In this document: positions 10,201 to 19,529 of the stretch, piece by piece
Numbering within the stretch: the stretch's first letter is position 1
Layout of the letters: each line of letters begins with the position of its first letter
NCBI GenBank assembly: GCA_905221605.1
Contig: CAJNDS010002789.1
Span: forward strand, 75,001 to 137,000
Direction of reading: 5' to 3'
Origin: Symbiodinium natans
Taxonomy: Eukaryota; Sar; Dinophyceae; Suessiales; Symbiodiniaceae
DNA: 62,000 nucleotides
Notes under the pieces: generated by a model
The model's database searches: none
What the model saw: the letters and a program-made list of their open reading frames with translations, nothing else
What the model was told of the DNA's origin: nothing
Translations under genes and position numbers: made by a program

Positions 10201-12400
10201 TGAGGTGCTTGGTCCATAGTCGTTCCAGTTGCGAGCCACTCCGTGGGTAAGTGCAAGGCTCTGTCAACCCATCCCTTAGTGATAAGGCGCAAGGCCATGG
10301 ACGCGATGGTTGGTGCGAAATAAGTGGCCTTGGACGTCGGGACCTTCATAGTCACGATCTGCATGTACATTCCCTTGGTCCGATCGACCAGAGGGTAGTA
10401 GCCGAACAAGCCCGCGTCCATGTGCACATCTGCCGCCTTGCACTTGTCAGTGAAGTCACTGGGTTTGGGCGGAAAACACTCGAAGTAGTTGCACATCGAA
10501 TAGTGGCCCAGCAACTGAACCAGGAAGGTGCTGGAGTTTGCAATCCGCACTCCACCCAGGTAGTCTCTCTCCATCTCCCGACTCACCGTTTCAGGGATCA
10601 GCTCGTTGCCGACGTATGCCCGTAGTATTCGATCGTAATCGTCACCTGTCGTCATCATGTTTCCAGCCAGGCCCGGGTTCTCCCCACCCAACCAAGTGGT
10701 CGCCTTCAGGCTCAAGGGCCCTATGAGGTATCGGTGGAGTAACTCCTGCACGGAGATGCCAGCTGCATGCGCGACCATGGCTCCGGCCACTTGCAGATGG
10801 AAGGAGTTGTAGGCCCAAGCTGTTCCGGGCTCAAAAAGAAATGGGGCGAGGTCATAGATCTCCCTCGCACAGCCCTCAGCTGTGTATTCCGAGACGTTTG
10901 CACCCAAGCAAGGTAGGTTTCCACCAGTGTCCGGAGAATAGAAGCCACTTGTGAACGACATCAGATGCCGCAGAGTCACGCGACTCTTTGGAACAGCAGG
11001 ATCTGACGTCCACCAAGGAAAAACCTCGTGCACGAAGGTATCAAACGTGACATGGCCTTCAGCCACACAAGCAGCAATCGCCATTGCAGCCGGGAATTTG
11101 CTTGAGGATGCCATGGCTAGCGGCGTCGACATTGAAGTGGCACCCTTCTCAAAAGTAAAGTGACGCGCATCAGCCTTGCCGGCAGAGAAAGCCATATCTT
11201 GAATCGGAAAGAAGGCGCTCAGAATCGCCCTGACCGACTCCCATCGATCTTCCACGCTTTGCGCAGACCCGCTCAGATGGAGCAGGCCAAGGCAAAACCA
11301 CACACTTCTCATGCTCCGAGTCGGAAAGTTTTAAGACAGCTATTCCACGGGCTGTGTCAAGGGCTAAGGCTAAGCACCTGCGGCCTTGTCTCCTGCAGCT
11401 TGAGCAGCAGGGCCCACACGGGGTGTCCCAGCCCTATTACATGATACTGCCAGCGGACCTACCGGCACGGCTGTAAGATGCTTCTCCTCACATGTCACCA
11501 ATCCCCCTGGTAGATGCTAGCAAGCCTATCAGGGCCCATCAGACTCGACACATGGACGACAGCCAGCAGGCTCGAGGCTAGGAGTACGTAAGAGACAGGG
11601 AGCAAATGCCCGCCTCCCCAAACCACGAGCCCATCCAATTTCAGGCGTCTGCATGTATTGGCACAAGACTGCCTCCAGGCTTGCTCTTAGACTCACAGGT
11701 GGTTAGACGTCTTTGCGAGTTTCGTAGGTTCCAAGCAGGTCGTTGCCCAGCTTTGCGATGTCCTGCCATGTAATTCCATGCAGCTAGGGCTGGACCTTTC
11801 CAAGTGACAAACATGAATATCCCAGCGTGTCCTCAGGCTGGCTCTGGCCGAGAAGATCACATCCTGCTGGACAAACTGACTCCCTCAAATGCTACATGCA
11901 CCAGCCTAGGACGGCCTACACAACAAAGCTTGCGGCCTCCTTGGTTCCGGTGAGGGGCCAGCAGCTCCTTGAACGTCAAACAAGGAGGCTGCGTCATGCC
12001 CAATCTGACTGGCCTATGGGTGGTTAGTAAAAAATTTAGGCAACTTATGTCGGCTCACGTCTCCGATCCATCACGCAGCATGACTTACAAAGGACTCAGG
12101 GGCACCGAGCCAAGCATGCATCAGAGTCATGCGAGTCGGCTAACCCTAACCAGGCATGACCTTTGTCGCTGCGTGCCTCGGTGAGCTCGAAGGCATAGCA
12201 GTTGACCAGACCGGCGATGCCCATGGTGATGCACACCACCGTGCCGCTCCACACCTATGCAGCTCGTTCTTGAGCAAGTTGAGTGGGCTACAAAGATTTC
12301 ACACCTGGAGGTAGTCGAAGAGGCCCATAATAACATTGTTGACTCCGGGTCCAGATCGTCCGATCAGCACGAGCCCGATGCCTAGCGCAAATCAACTCAG
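7290..12400 (-). CDS. Pyrophosphate-dependent 6-phosphofructokinase (PFP)-like gene, multi-exon, motif-degenerate
   Basis: PFP interconverts fructose 6-phosphate and fructose 1,6-bisphosphate using PPi in the cytosol (family knowledge). Exons follow the plant enzyme in order. About 12300-12390 has GRSGPGVNNVIMGLFDYLQ. 12180-12270 has CITMGIAGLVNCYAFELTE. 11705-11775 has NDLLGTYETRK. 11614-11650 has LKLDGLVVWGG. 9566-9616 has HSWTARLAEYFSEHK. 9455-9497 has VRTCVVGIPAS. About 9215-9275 has TLGYDTVCKLYSSIVGNLA. About 9025-9110 has WCFVRIPGRSISHIAAEAD. About 8455-8520 has KLSPEIRQL. 8090-8165 has LQDLNTNGVIDMPVVQHLL. About 7290-7400 has EVIFKSMVEGELTRR. Joining TGG GGA G to GT CGC at 11614/9616 keeps frame but gives GGRNVHSWT where the family has GGDDSNT. 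The exon with the TxDGD catalytic motif was not found. The start lies upstream of 12.4 kb and is not identified. It is either a divergent paralogue or a decaying copy. Confidence 0.72.
9617..11613 (-). other. PFP intron (GC-AG, 1997 bases) containing a complete nested gene
   Basis: The donor reads GGGGAG|GC at 11614/11613 and the acceptor GGAAG|GT at 9617/9616. The flanking exons encode the consecutive PFP blocks LDGLVVWGG and TARLAEYF in phase, with the same residue spacing as the family. The whole serine hydrolase frame lies inside on the same strand. The splice pair is inferred from protein alignment by eye, not from transcripts. Confidence 0.6.
10017..11312 (-). CDS. Secreted serine hydrolase of the class C beta-lactamase/esterase family, intronless
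   Basis: A 431-residue frame without introns. Residues 1-19 (MRSVWFCLGLLHLSGSAQS) look like a cleavable signal peptide. The nucleophile motif SxxK is S69-S-S-K72 in MASSSKFP, placed as in Pfam beta-lactamase (PF00144) proteins. It is followed by LRHLMSFTSG (about 114-123), the usual LRHLLxHTSG box. The second motif Y-x-N appears as Y168-N-S in GTAWAYNSFHLQVAGAM, so the tyrosine is kept and the third position is Ser. Family members are peptidases, esterases or beta-lactamases; the substrate cannot be predicted. It probably acts in the secretory pathway or outside the cell. It sits inside a phosphofructokinase-like intron on the same strand, and its lack of introns contrasts with the host gene. 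Retroposition or transfer from bacteria are both possible. I saw no DinoSL relic upstream. Confidence 0.85.
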   Translation of the reverse strand: MRSVWFCLGLLHLSGSAQSVEDRWESVRAILSAFFPIQDMAFSAGKADARHFTFEKGATSMSTPLAMASSSKFPAAMAIAACVAEGHVTFDTFVHEVFPWWTSDPAVPKSRVTLRHLMSFTSGFYSPDTGGNLPCLGANVSEYTAEGCAREIYDLAPFLFEPGTAWAYNSFHLQVAGAMVAHAAGISVQELLHRYLIGPLSLKATTWLGGENPGLAGNMMTTGDDYDRILRAYVGNELIPETVSREMERDYLGGVRIANSSTFLVQLLGHYSMCNYFECFPPKPSDFTDKCKAADVHMDAGLFGYYPLVDRTKGMYMQIVTMKVPTSKATYFAPTIASMALRLITKGWVDRALHLPTEWLATGTTMDQAPQPYFLTPFWGPLESSSLVLSVRSKASKATSVTEDLLDRSGLRAVWPSASMLWSSLNETVIV

Positions 12401-12449
12401 ATCCAGTCAGCGATCCAACAGCCCAGTGACGGTTGCAAAGCGCCCGGCG

Positions 12450-15400
12450 CTGATGAAACCGTCGGAGGTCGAACTTGCCCAGCCTCATTGGGTGTGCTTG
12501 AGGGAGCCACGGGTTGCAGGGAGGAAGAGCATGAAAAAATCTGAAAAACTCTGCAAGCGCTGAGGTAGCTGCACAGGTGAAATTGGTTCTTTGGGTGATG
12601 AGAACCCCGCCTAAACGGACTCCAGAATCTGAGGATGTTGAGAATCTCACGGGTCGCCCCCAAGCTACGCAAGTCCACATTTCGAGGCAGAACCCCAGCC
12701 TTCGAGCTTGATTTTGAGCCTTTGCCTCGGAAGGCAGAAGCTACCCTTTCGTGGGGGGTCAGTGAAAGGGTGAGTAAGCTGGCTGAATGACTGACATGAA
12801 TGCATGACCAACCCTGTCTGTCAGCAGATCCCTTGATCCACCCCCCTCCCCAACCCAACGTATGATCGCTGATTTCCACACGGTGTCCGGCCCTACTCCG
12901 GTCAAGCAAGGTGATTTCCCATCAACTCCGTGGGCTTAGAGGGCAGCGAGCAGGATCCGGGGCCTCTCGTCTCAGCACCCGAACTCGAAGGGCTGTCCTG
13001 AACGGCCATGTTGCCTCGCATTGAGCCACTGAGAAGATGCTCAAAGGTCAGAACCCAACAAAGGTTTTCGCAGAAAATGTGTCTGGCCTTCGGAGTGGCT
13101 GGACATCCCTTGCAAAGAGTCATCTCTTCTAAGCCCACCCGAGCGCTCACCTGGGACTTGACTGGGCAAACTGTGCAACATGGCACACTCTGCTTGCACG
13201 GTTCGGTAACATTTTGGGGAGCTGGCGCTTGGGCTTCTCAGGCAACAATTGAAGGACATTCAGCTCCTCGCTGCCAGCGAGCCCAGTTGGAATTCGCTAC
13301 GCTGCCGCTACATCAATTGCGTGGAGCTGCAGCAGCCAGCTTCGTCGGCTTCAACATGGGACATGCCGATGGCTCGCTCCTGATCTGGCATCACCTCCAG
13401 CTTGGCTTCTTTGTGTTGTCCCGAGCCTCACTGCTCACACGGCAGCATAACGAGAGGCCTACGGTCCTACGGAATTTTCCGGGGCGTATAGCTCACAAAT
13501 CAAGCCAGCCGAGGTAAGCCGACTGCTCGCAAGGCTTGGCAAAGCTTTTCGCAGCAGGTCTTCATCCGGACACACGCGGCCCTGCACTAACAAGCATCAA
13601 ATGAGCAATCAAGGGGGCACTGCGCACTGCGTGCATCGCACACGCGACCCTTTTTCCCGTCCCAATTTGCACGCTCTCTTGCTGAATCCACTCTTCCACA
13701 TTCTTCCACGCACAAGGTTCGACGTGGGTTCGACCGCAGTCAAGGGCGGAAGAAGTAGTTGCAGTTTGAGTTGTTTGGCTTTATCGCCCGGAGTCCGACA
13801 GAGTGCTCGCACTGCCCTCGCTGATGCTGCACATTCTGTAACATCTTCGTGCCCATGCCCAAGATGCCCAAGCCACACAGAAGCTCAGCATCCTAACAGG
13901 TCCAACTCGGTGTCTGCGATCATCGCGATCTTGGTGAGTCAGGTGACGAAATTCCTGGACCAGGTTCACCTCCACGCTTTCCACCGGCGCTGCATCGCGC
14001 AATCAAGCCAAGGATGGGGGGCTATGTGCCCAAATAATTTGCCGACGCCTTTGAATCACAGCCACGTTCGCCCAGGCTTGTCGCCGTAGTCGGCACCTGA
14101 TTTGGATGAGAGTTGTATGATTGTATAGGATAAACAAAAGTTGGGTACGCACTGTACAGGCCTAGAAGATGTGCTGGTGCTGGTGCCGGCTGCTCTGCAC
14201 CAGCAGCGTGGACCTTTCAGCTGGCAATCACTCCTGCCCATCAGCATCGCAAGCCTTGTAGCTGCACATGCCGCCAGGAAGCCTCCTGCATCAAAGGCCC
14301 TTAGATGTGCAAACGTCTGATAGGGTAGCGGGCGCAACTCTTGCAAAGTGACGCTTTGACACATCGACCTTGAGCCTCCTGCAATCTCCTGCGCCCTCCA
14401 GGGGCCAGCTGCCAACCCCAACCCTCAACCAGGCGTCGTCCACCGCCTCTTGGAGAGAGGCCACTGGAATACACGGGCGTTGGAGGCTGCCAGCTGCCTC
14501 CAACCGGCCTTGGTACCGATCAAGCACAAGTTTGCGCTTTTATCCACTCTGACTGCCACGACTTCCCAGTCAAAACAGTCAAAAGAGTCAGGAGCTGATA
14601 TGAGCTGACGTCTGAGGCTTGCTCTGTGCTGTGCCAGGATAACCTTTCCAGAAGCCGCTCTCTCTTTTTTTTGCATATTGTGCAGCATCTCAGACATGTT
14701 CAACTCTCAGACGGGAGGCCGAAGTTGGGCGCATTTGCTTGCGGAACTTGCGGGATGGACCTGTCAGTCATGGGCTCAGGCAAGCTCCGCGGAAAATCGC
14801 AGAGAAATCGTGGCGGCGAAGTGCAGAGTGAACAAACAAGTCTCGCTAGGCATAATCCGACTATCCTTGCCCTTGCCTATGCGATTCCTGTGAAGCCGCG
14901 AGGTGAGGCATCTGTATGGCTGTGGCCAACGGAACCTGGCGTGCTCAGCAGCCCCGCAACACACCCACACACACTCAGGATGCGACTCCCCCTAAAACAA
15001 GGCCTTATACTCAGCATTCAGCTGGGACACCAAAGGCTCTCCAGGACGCACTGGGTCACGGGGAGCCGGGCTGCTGTTGAGCAGCTCGTCGTCGAAACTG
15101 CCCTGAAGTTCTCCGATTTTAAAGGTTCAACAATTACTAGCCGAACTAGGCTCCAACACTTGTAGGCTTATACGGCCTAGGGCCTAGGGCCTACTCGCAG
15201 GACATCGCAGGCATATTCGGGCGACAGCAGTCTGGTCAGGGCACGTGACTGACCATGATGCCTATTGAAGCCTATTCAATATTCCAGTCCGTCTGCAGAC
15301 AAAAGTCAAAGGATGGCAATGCCGGCTTCTTGGACGTTTTGCGGAGAGAGTTAACCGCGCCCTCAGCCGCCGCATCCTGCCACACACCGCAACTTTTGCA

Positions 15401-16360
15401 AAAACGACGTGGCTACATTCCATGAGAACCATCAAGCACACGAATGAAGGGGATGTACCTTGAGACCCACCAGCGGCTTGTCGATGTATCTGGGCTTGAC
15501 TTCCTGAGTGCGGCAATTCTACCCCCCGATTGCAAGGGCCCCACCCTTCATCAGATGCATCGAAGACACAGTCGCCAATGGGTACTGTGATCGCGGCTTT
15601 GGCTTCCTGGGAACGCTGCGTACGGGTCCGCAGCGAATTGCTTTCTCTATAACCACGTCGGACCCATCTATCTCACCCACACACGCTGCACAGCCCCGAC
15701 CACTACAGTATCCGCTGTTCAAGAGCTGGCTTGGTCGTTGTTCAACAGCAACTTCCAGCTTCCAGTGTCGAGAAGCCTTTTTGCTCTACATCAGTACCTC
15801 CAAATACCTCCCAATCCAAAATACGAGCAAAAATTCAAAACTTGCCCCCAAACTCTGGCTCAGCATCTCTGGTGCTATCAAGTCTTCCGGCTCTGTGTCA
15901 GGCTCCGCATCGACCTGGTGAGCTTGTCTCTTTGTTATGTATTATTTAGTCTTCTTACATTATTTGGGATGTTCCCCCTTGTACTAACACTCCTTGGTAG
16001 GGAACATAATAGAGGGTACTATAATCCCTGCTGTGGGGGGACGACTGAGAGAGTTTGCAACCCTCAGCCTTGGCCACCTTGGCCTCGACCGGCCGATCCT
16101 GAGTGGAAGCAAGCAAAGAATCGGAAAGAACCCCCCCTACCCCCCCCCACCATCCCCCACCCCCCACCCCACCCCCGCCCTGTTCTTGCGTGCTTTCCTG
16201 TTTTGCCCACACCATCCCCTTCCCCCCCCCCGCCCCCCAGAGATCTTGGGATTGGGGTGGCATATGGGAGCTTCCACGTCAGAATCGGAGCCCAGGCACC
16301 GCCTCCGCCTTCCCATGCTTCATCACGCCGACTCCTCGTTTTCGAAGGTTCCCGGACGCA
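12450..16360. other. Unresolved stretch, no named gene
   Basis: This may contain the first exons of the PFP-like gene, but no family motif was recognised. Minus-strand frames such as 14056-14421 and 15519-15722, and the plus-strand frame 13008-13517, have no domain I know and could be chance. A C-rich block lies at about 16130-16245. Confidence 0.3.
16130..16245. repeat. C-rich tract, potential G-quadruplex on the minus strand
   Basis: Repeated runs of 4-10 C separated by single A/T bases; the minus strand therefore has many G-runs. It lies immediately downstream of the next gene block in the direction of transcription. Confidence 0.7.
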
Positions 16361-16368
16361 GTAAGGCC

Positions 16369-16725
16369 TCAACAAACAAAGCAAAGGAAAGTGGCCCCAG
16401 AAGCCCGTATCGCGTTACGTGTGGCACCGTGTAGCAGGGTAGCATTATGGTTCGACTGCAGGTATCTTGTCGGGGCACGCCGTTCCCACTCCTCCCGGGA
16501 CCATTTCAAAGGTCTCCAGAATTCCGAAAAGCCGACGGCACGGTCCCTGGCGTAAGTGTACCGTACCTCGGGGTGATTCGGGCAGATTTGGATATGCTTC
16601 CACACCCTGCGCTTGGAGATCTTGCTCAGAGCCGCGCATCCTTGGCGGTGGGATCCCACGAGCGCGCCACCTCGCCGGAAATAGAATCTACCTCGGCCGA
16701 GCTGAAGGAAAGAAGCCCAGAACAT
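16369..16725 (-). CDS. Hypothetical protein, 118 codons
   Basis: A minus-strand frame with an aromatic and charged, protein-like composition in its middle (VWKHIQICPNHPEVRYTYAR, then FSEFWRPLKWSREEWERR). No family recognised. It begins 36 bases downstream of the stop of the 294-codon frame at 16761 and may be a separate gene or an exon. Confidence 0.35.
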   Translation of the reverse strand: MFWASFLQLGRGRFYFRRGGALVGSHRQGCAALSKISKRRVWKHIQICPNHPEVRYTYARDRAVGFSEFWRPLKWSREEWERRAPTRYLQSNHNATLLHGATRNAIRASGATFLCFVC

Positions 16726-16760
16726 GCGACAAGTTGTAGCAACTTAAGAACTCAAAAACA

Positions 16761-17645
16761 CTAGGTGTTTTGCGCCGGTTCTGGGCAAGCAGCCGAATCT
16801 TGGGACTCAGGCTCGGAAAGCACTTCCGGAGCCTGCTCGATGAGGTCCAGGCCGCCTGGTGTCTGCAGAGCCCGGATCGTTCTTGGGTCCCGCTTGTCCG
16901 CCGGATGTGCCACCGCCTCTCGCCGGTGGATAGGCGATGAGAAAACATCCTCGGTAACACCCTGCACGGCCGAGACGCCCTCTGCACGGCCCTTTGCTGC
17001 GGGAGCTCCTGGCACTACGGCCTTTGGCTTCGCTCCAGGCTTGGCTTTCGCCTTTTGCTTTGCTTTGGCCTTGGCATCTGCCTTTGCTTTCGGCCCCACC
17101 TTTGGCTTTGGCACAGGTTTGGCTTCAGCCTTGGCCTCAGCATCTGCTTTCGGTGGTGCGGGGGCCGTGCCTGCGGAGGCTGTGGGCATTTCTCCGATAT
17201 CAGGGAAGTCGTCCGACCCAGAATACTCTGCATCATCCGGGTCGTACCAGTCAGGGTCTGCAGATTTGAGCTGCATGGACCACGGGACTTGCGATGAAAG
17301 CGGAGGAGGCGCAGCCTCTGGCAAGGGTGGCGGTTTGGTCTTCTTTGGCGTCGGGATGGCTTTGGCCACTGGCACGCGGGTGTCTTCTGCGAACAAGGCG
17401 GATACTCCCAGATCCGGCACAAATGAGCCAAAGCCCGGCAGGGAATCGAAGATGGAAGCCTGCACACAACTGACATCATGGTGGGACCATGAACAAGTGC
17501 TGCACAGGCCGAACAGGTGCTTGTCAGTTCCTGCGTGACGGGCCTGCCCATCCTGCACTTCAGTTTTTGGCTCTTCTGCTTGGACCTTGACGACGGCCGG
17601 AACATCCCCTCTCTCGAACATGGACAAGCTCGGTTGCATTGACAA
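16761..17645 (-). CDS. Low-complexity Lys/Ala/Pro-rich protein, 294 residues
   Basis: Single open frame from ATG at 17645. The N-terminal part has a Cys/His cluster (KHLFGLCSTCSWSHHDVSC, about residues 42-60), perhaps a degenerate zinc-binding stretch. Next come a Pro-rich stretch (KKTKPPPLPEAAPPPL) and an acidic patch (DPDWYDPDDAEYSGSDDF). A long Lys/Ala/Pro repeat follows at about 168-212. The basic repeat suggests a disordered nucleic-acid or protein-binding segment, but function is unknown. Another short K-A-P stretch follows at 17.8 kb on the same strand, so the two may be related or parts of one gene. Confidence 0.45.
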   Translation of the reverse strand: MSMQPSLSMFERGDVPAVVKVQAEEPKTEVQDGQARHAGTDKHLFGLCSTCSWSHHDVSCVQASIFDSLPGFGSFVPDLGVSALFAEDTRVPVAKAIPTPKKTKPPPLPEAAPPPLSSQVPWSMQLKSADPDWYDPDDAEYSGSDDFPDIGEMPTASAGTAPAPPKADAEAKAEAKPVPKPKVGPKAKADAKAKAKQKAKAKPGAKPKAVVPGAPAAKGRAEGVSAVQGVTEDVFSSPIHRREAVAHPADKRDPRTIRALQTPGGLDLIEQAPEVLSEPESQDSAACPEPAQNT

Positions 17646-17809
17646 CCTACTTTCACCTAAAGGTCCGCGCTCTTGTGCTAGACCTCACTTGTACACGCAG
17701 GACTGTCCGACCTGCTGCCTCGTTCTACAACTCTATAGACTGGAACCTGCCAGAACTGACTGAACCAGTCGAATCAAAGGAGTGATGTTGAGGCAACTGC
17801 GGTACGGGG

Positions 17810-18725
17810 CTAATATGCAGGCAAGGGGGCAGCTTCGGCGGTTGCCTTTGCCTTCGGCTTCGGTTTTGCCTTGCCCTTCGCTTTGGGTTTGGCCTCCCAG
17901 TTGGAAAAGATAAGAAAAAAGAATGAGCCGTCTCGCAGGGCTCGTCTAGAGTCTCGCAGAGTCTATTTTCTCTGAGCACCGTAACAGCAATCCTGAGCCC
18001 CAAAACCTGGGTCCGCATCCTCAAGCCTCTGAATTGCTTGGCTGCTCCTGCCGTACGCCTCGAACGCGCTAGCGAATTCACTCTTGGGTGGCCTTGGCCT
18101 TGGCTTTGGCAGCTGCCTGGAGCTGCGCTTGAAGCGCAGCGTGCGCGGCCTCAAACTCCTGGAAATTCACAGAGCCACTCCTCGGATGAGCACTCACTCA
18201 TCTCGGACCGGAAGTTTAAACAGCCTCATGTTGTCCCAGAGTCGAGTCTTTGTCGAGGCCCTTGAAGATCTTCAGCCTCGGGCTAGACATGGACAAAGCC
18301 GAATCAAAACGGCATTCACCCCAACAACCTCAAAGCCCCGAGGATGCACAGACCGTGTGCAGACAGGACACAACTTCTCATCGCTCACAGGCTGCTTCAA
18401 ACCCTGCAGCTCCCCCACCTGCAAGTACACATGAGATATGTACCATAAGGACACCTCACACATGCCATGCTTTTCTTCAAAACAGGGGCCTCGAGCGCCA
18501 AGGCCTGAAACTCCTCCCAGGATAGGTCGCCATTGCCATCCTCCCAGAGAGTGCTTCAAAGGTGTTCCAAGGCATGTCTTGAAGAAGAGACAGAGCTTCT
18601 CGCGAGGCCTTGTCATATTTGCTGCGCAGCTGCTTGAGCTGCTGCGCGGAGATTGGTGGGGCATTGCCCATGAGGAATGAGCATGTACAGTGCACCCCAG
18701 GCTTCCATCCTGTTAGAGAGTTCAC
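17810..18725 (-). CDS. Possible multi-exon gene with helical exons and a K-A-P-rich end
   Basis: Coding-like minus-strand stretches in order: about 18560-18665 (AQQLKQLRSKYDKASREAL, then QDMPWNTFEAL), about 18475-18535 (GDLSWEEFQALALEAPVL), about 18240-18300 (SSPRLKIFKGLDKDSTLGQ), about 18085-18175 (NFQEFEAAHAALQAQLQAA) and about 17815-17895 (WEAKPKAKGKAKPKPKAKA). The two 'W(N/E)xFxAL' helices look like a small internal duplication. Frames differ between pieces, which implies introns. No known family; the grouping into one gene is inference. Confidence 0.35.
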
Positions 18726-18894
18726 TTTTTTCAGTCTTGGGGGAGCTACTCTAATCTACCCTCTAACATTCTGACAATCTGCAGAATAATCGAGCAATAT
18801 TTTCACTGGGCATAGTCAACATCGGCAGCTTGATCCGAGTGGCACTGGGCCATCACAATTTTGCGGAATTTGCGGTGGCGTGCAACTAGATTCA

Positions 18895-19389
18895 CTAGAT
18901 AAGCATGGCTGCAAGCTTCTGTGCAGAGGAACTTGGCCGAGCCTTGCGGTATTCTTCAGCGAGCCGGTTGGGACCTTGCAGTACCTGCGTGAGCGATAGT
19001 GCTCTCGGGGACTGGAGGACTGTGTACAGGATGCAGCGCTTTGTGACAGTGGCCTGTGGCAGGTTTGGCTGGTAGCCCAAGCGCGACTTCTGTAACGGCG
19101 AGAGCATGATCATATGCCTTCGGCCGTCTTGGCTTGCTGTTGTGAAATCGCTGCGTGCATCGCTCTGCTGCAAATAGAGCCTTCTTACCAACCGCATGGT
19201 TCCACTCTCAATCTCATACTCCGGAGCCTGCAGGGCCAAAGCTGCACAAAGAGTGGCGCACAGTCTCGAACAGGGCTTGTGCCTTCGATGGATCAGGTAG
19301 GTCACCGCAGCCTGACAAATCACTCTCCTGCATCAGCTCCTGCTCAATCTCCTGAGGTGGGAATCGCGTCTTGCGCACATTCGCTAGTA

Positions 19390-19422
<33 letters not shown>

Positions 19423-19525
19423 GCGGATAAGGAGGGGGAGCAGCCGGCCTTGGTGCCAAACAGCTCGGCACGGAGAGTATACGTCCACCATGAACTTGGG
19501 CAAGTTCGCCCGGACCAAACATCAT
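18895..19525 (-). CDS. Hypothetical gene with a poly-Ser tract, two overlapping frames
   Basis: The upstream frame (19214-19525) reads into a poly-Ser run encoded by an AGG repeat, then KTRFPPQEIEQELMQESDL and SKAQALFETVRHSL. The downstream frame (18895-19323) has EYEIESGTMRLVRRLYLQQ and ends in AQKLAAMLI with a stop. A splice near 19220-19240 would connect them. The composition is protein-like but I recognise no family. Confidence 0.4.
19395..19423. repeat. (GAG)n trinucleotide repeat
   Basis: About nine GAG units, read on the minus strand as a Ser homopolymer inside the hypothetical gene. Confidence 0.85.
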
Positions 19526-19529
19526 GCTT

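Noticed and set aside
11320-11420. DinoSL relic upstream of the serine hydrolase
   Set aside because: Only GCTCAAG (7 bases) matches, which is expected by chance.
13008-13517. Plus-strand frame of 169 codons
   Set aside because: No domain recognised and composition looks like chance; no other plus-strand gene was supported in the window.
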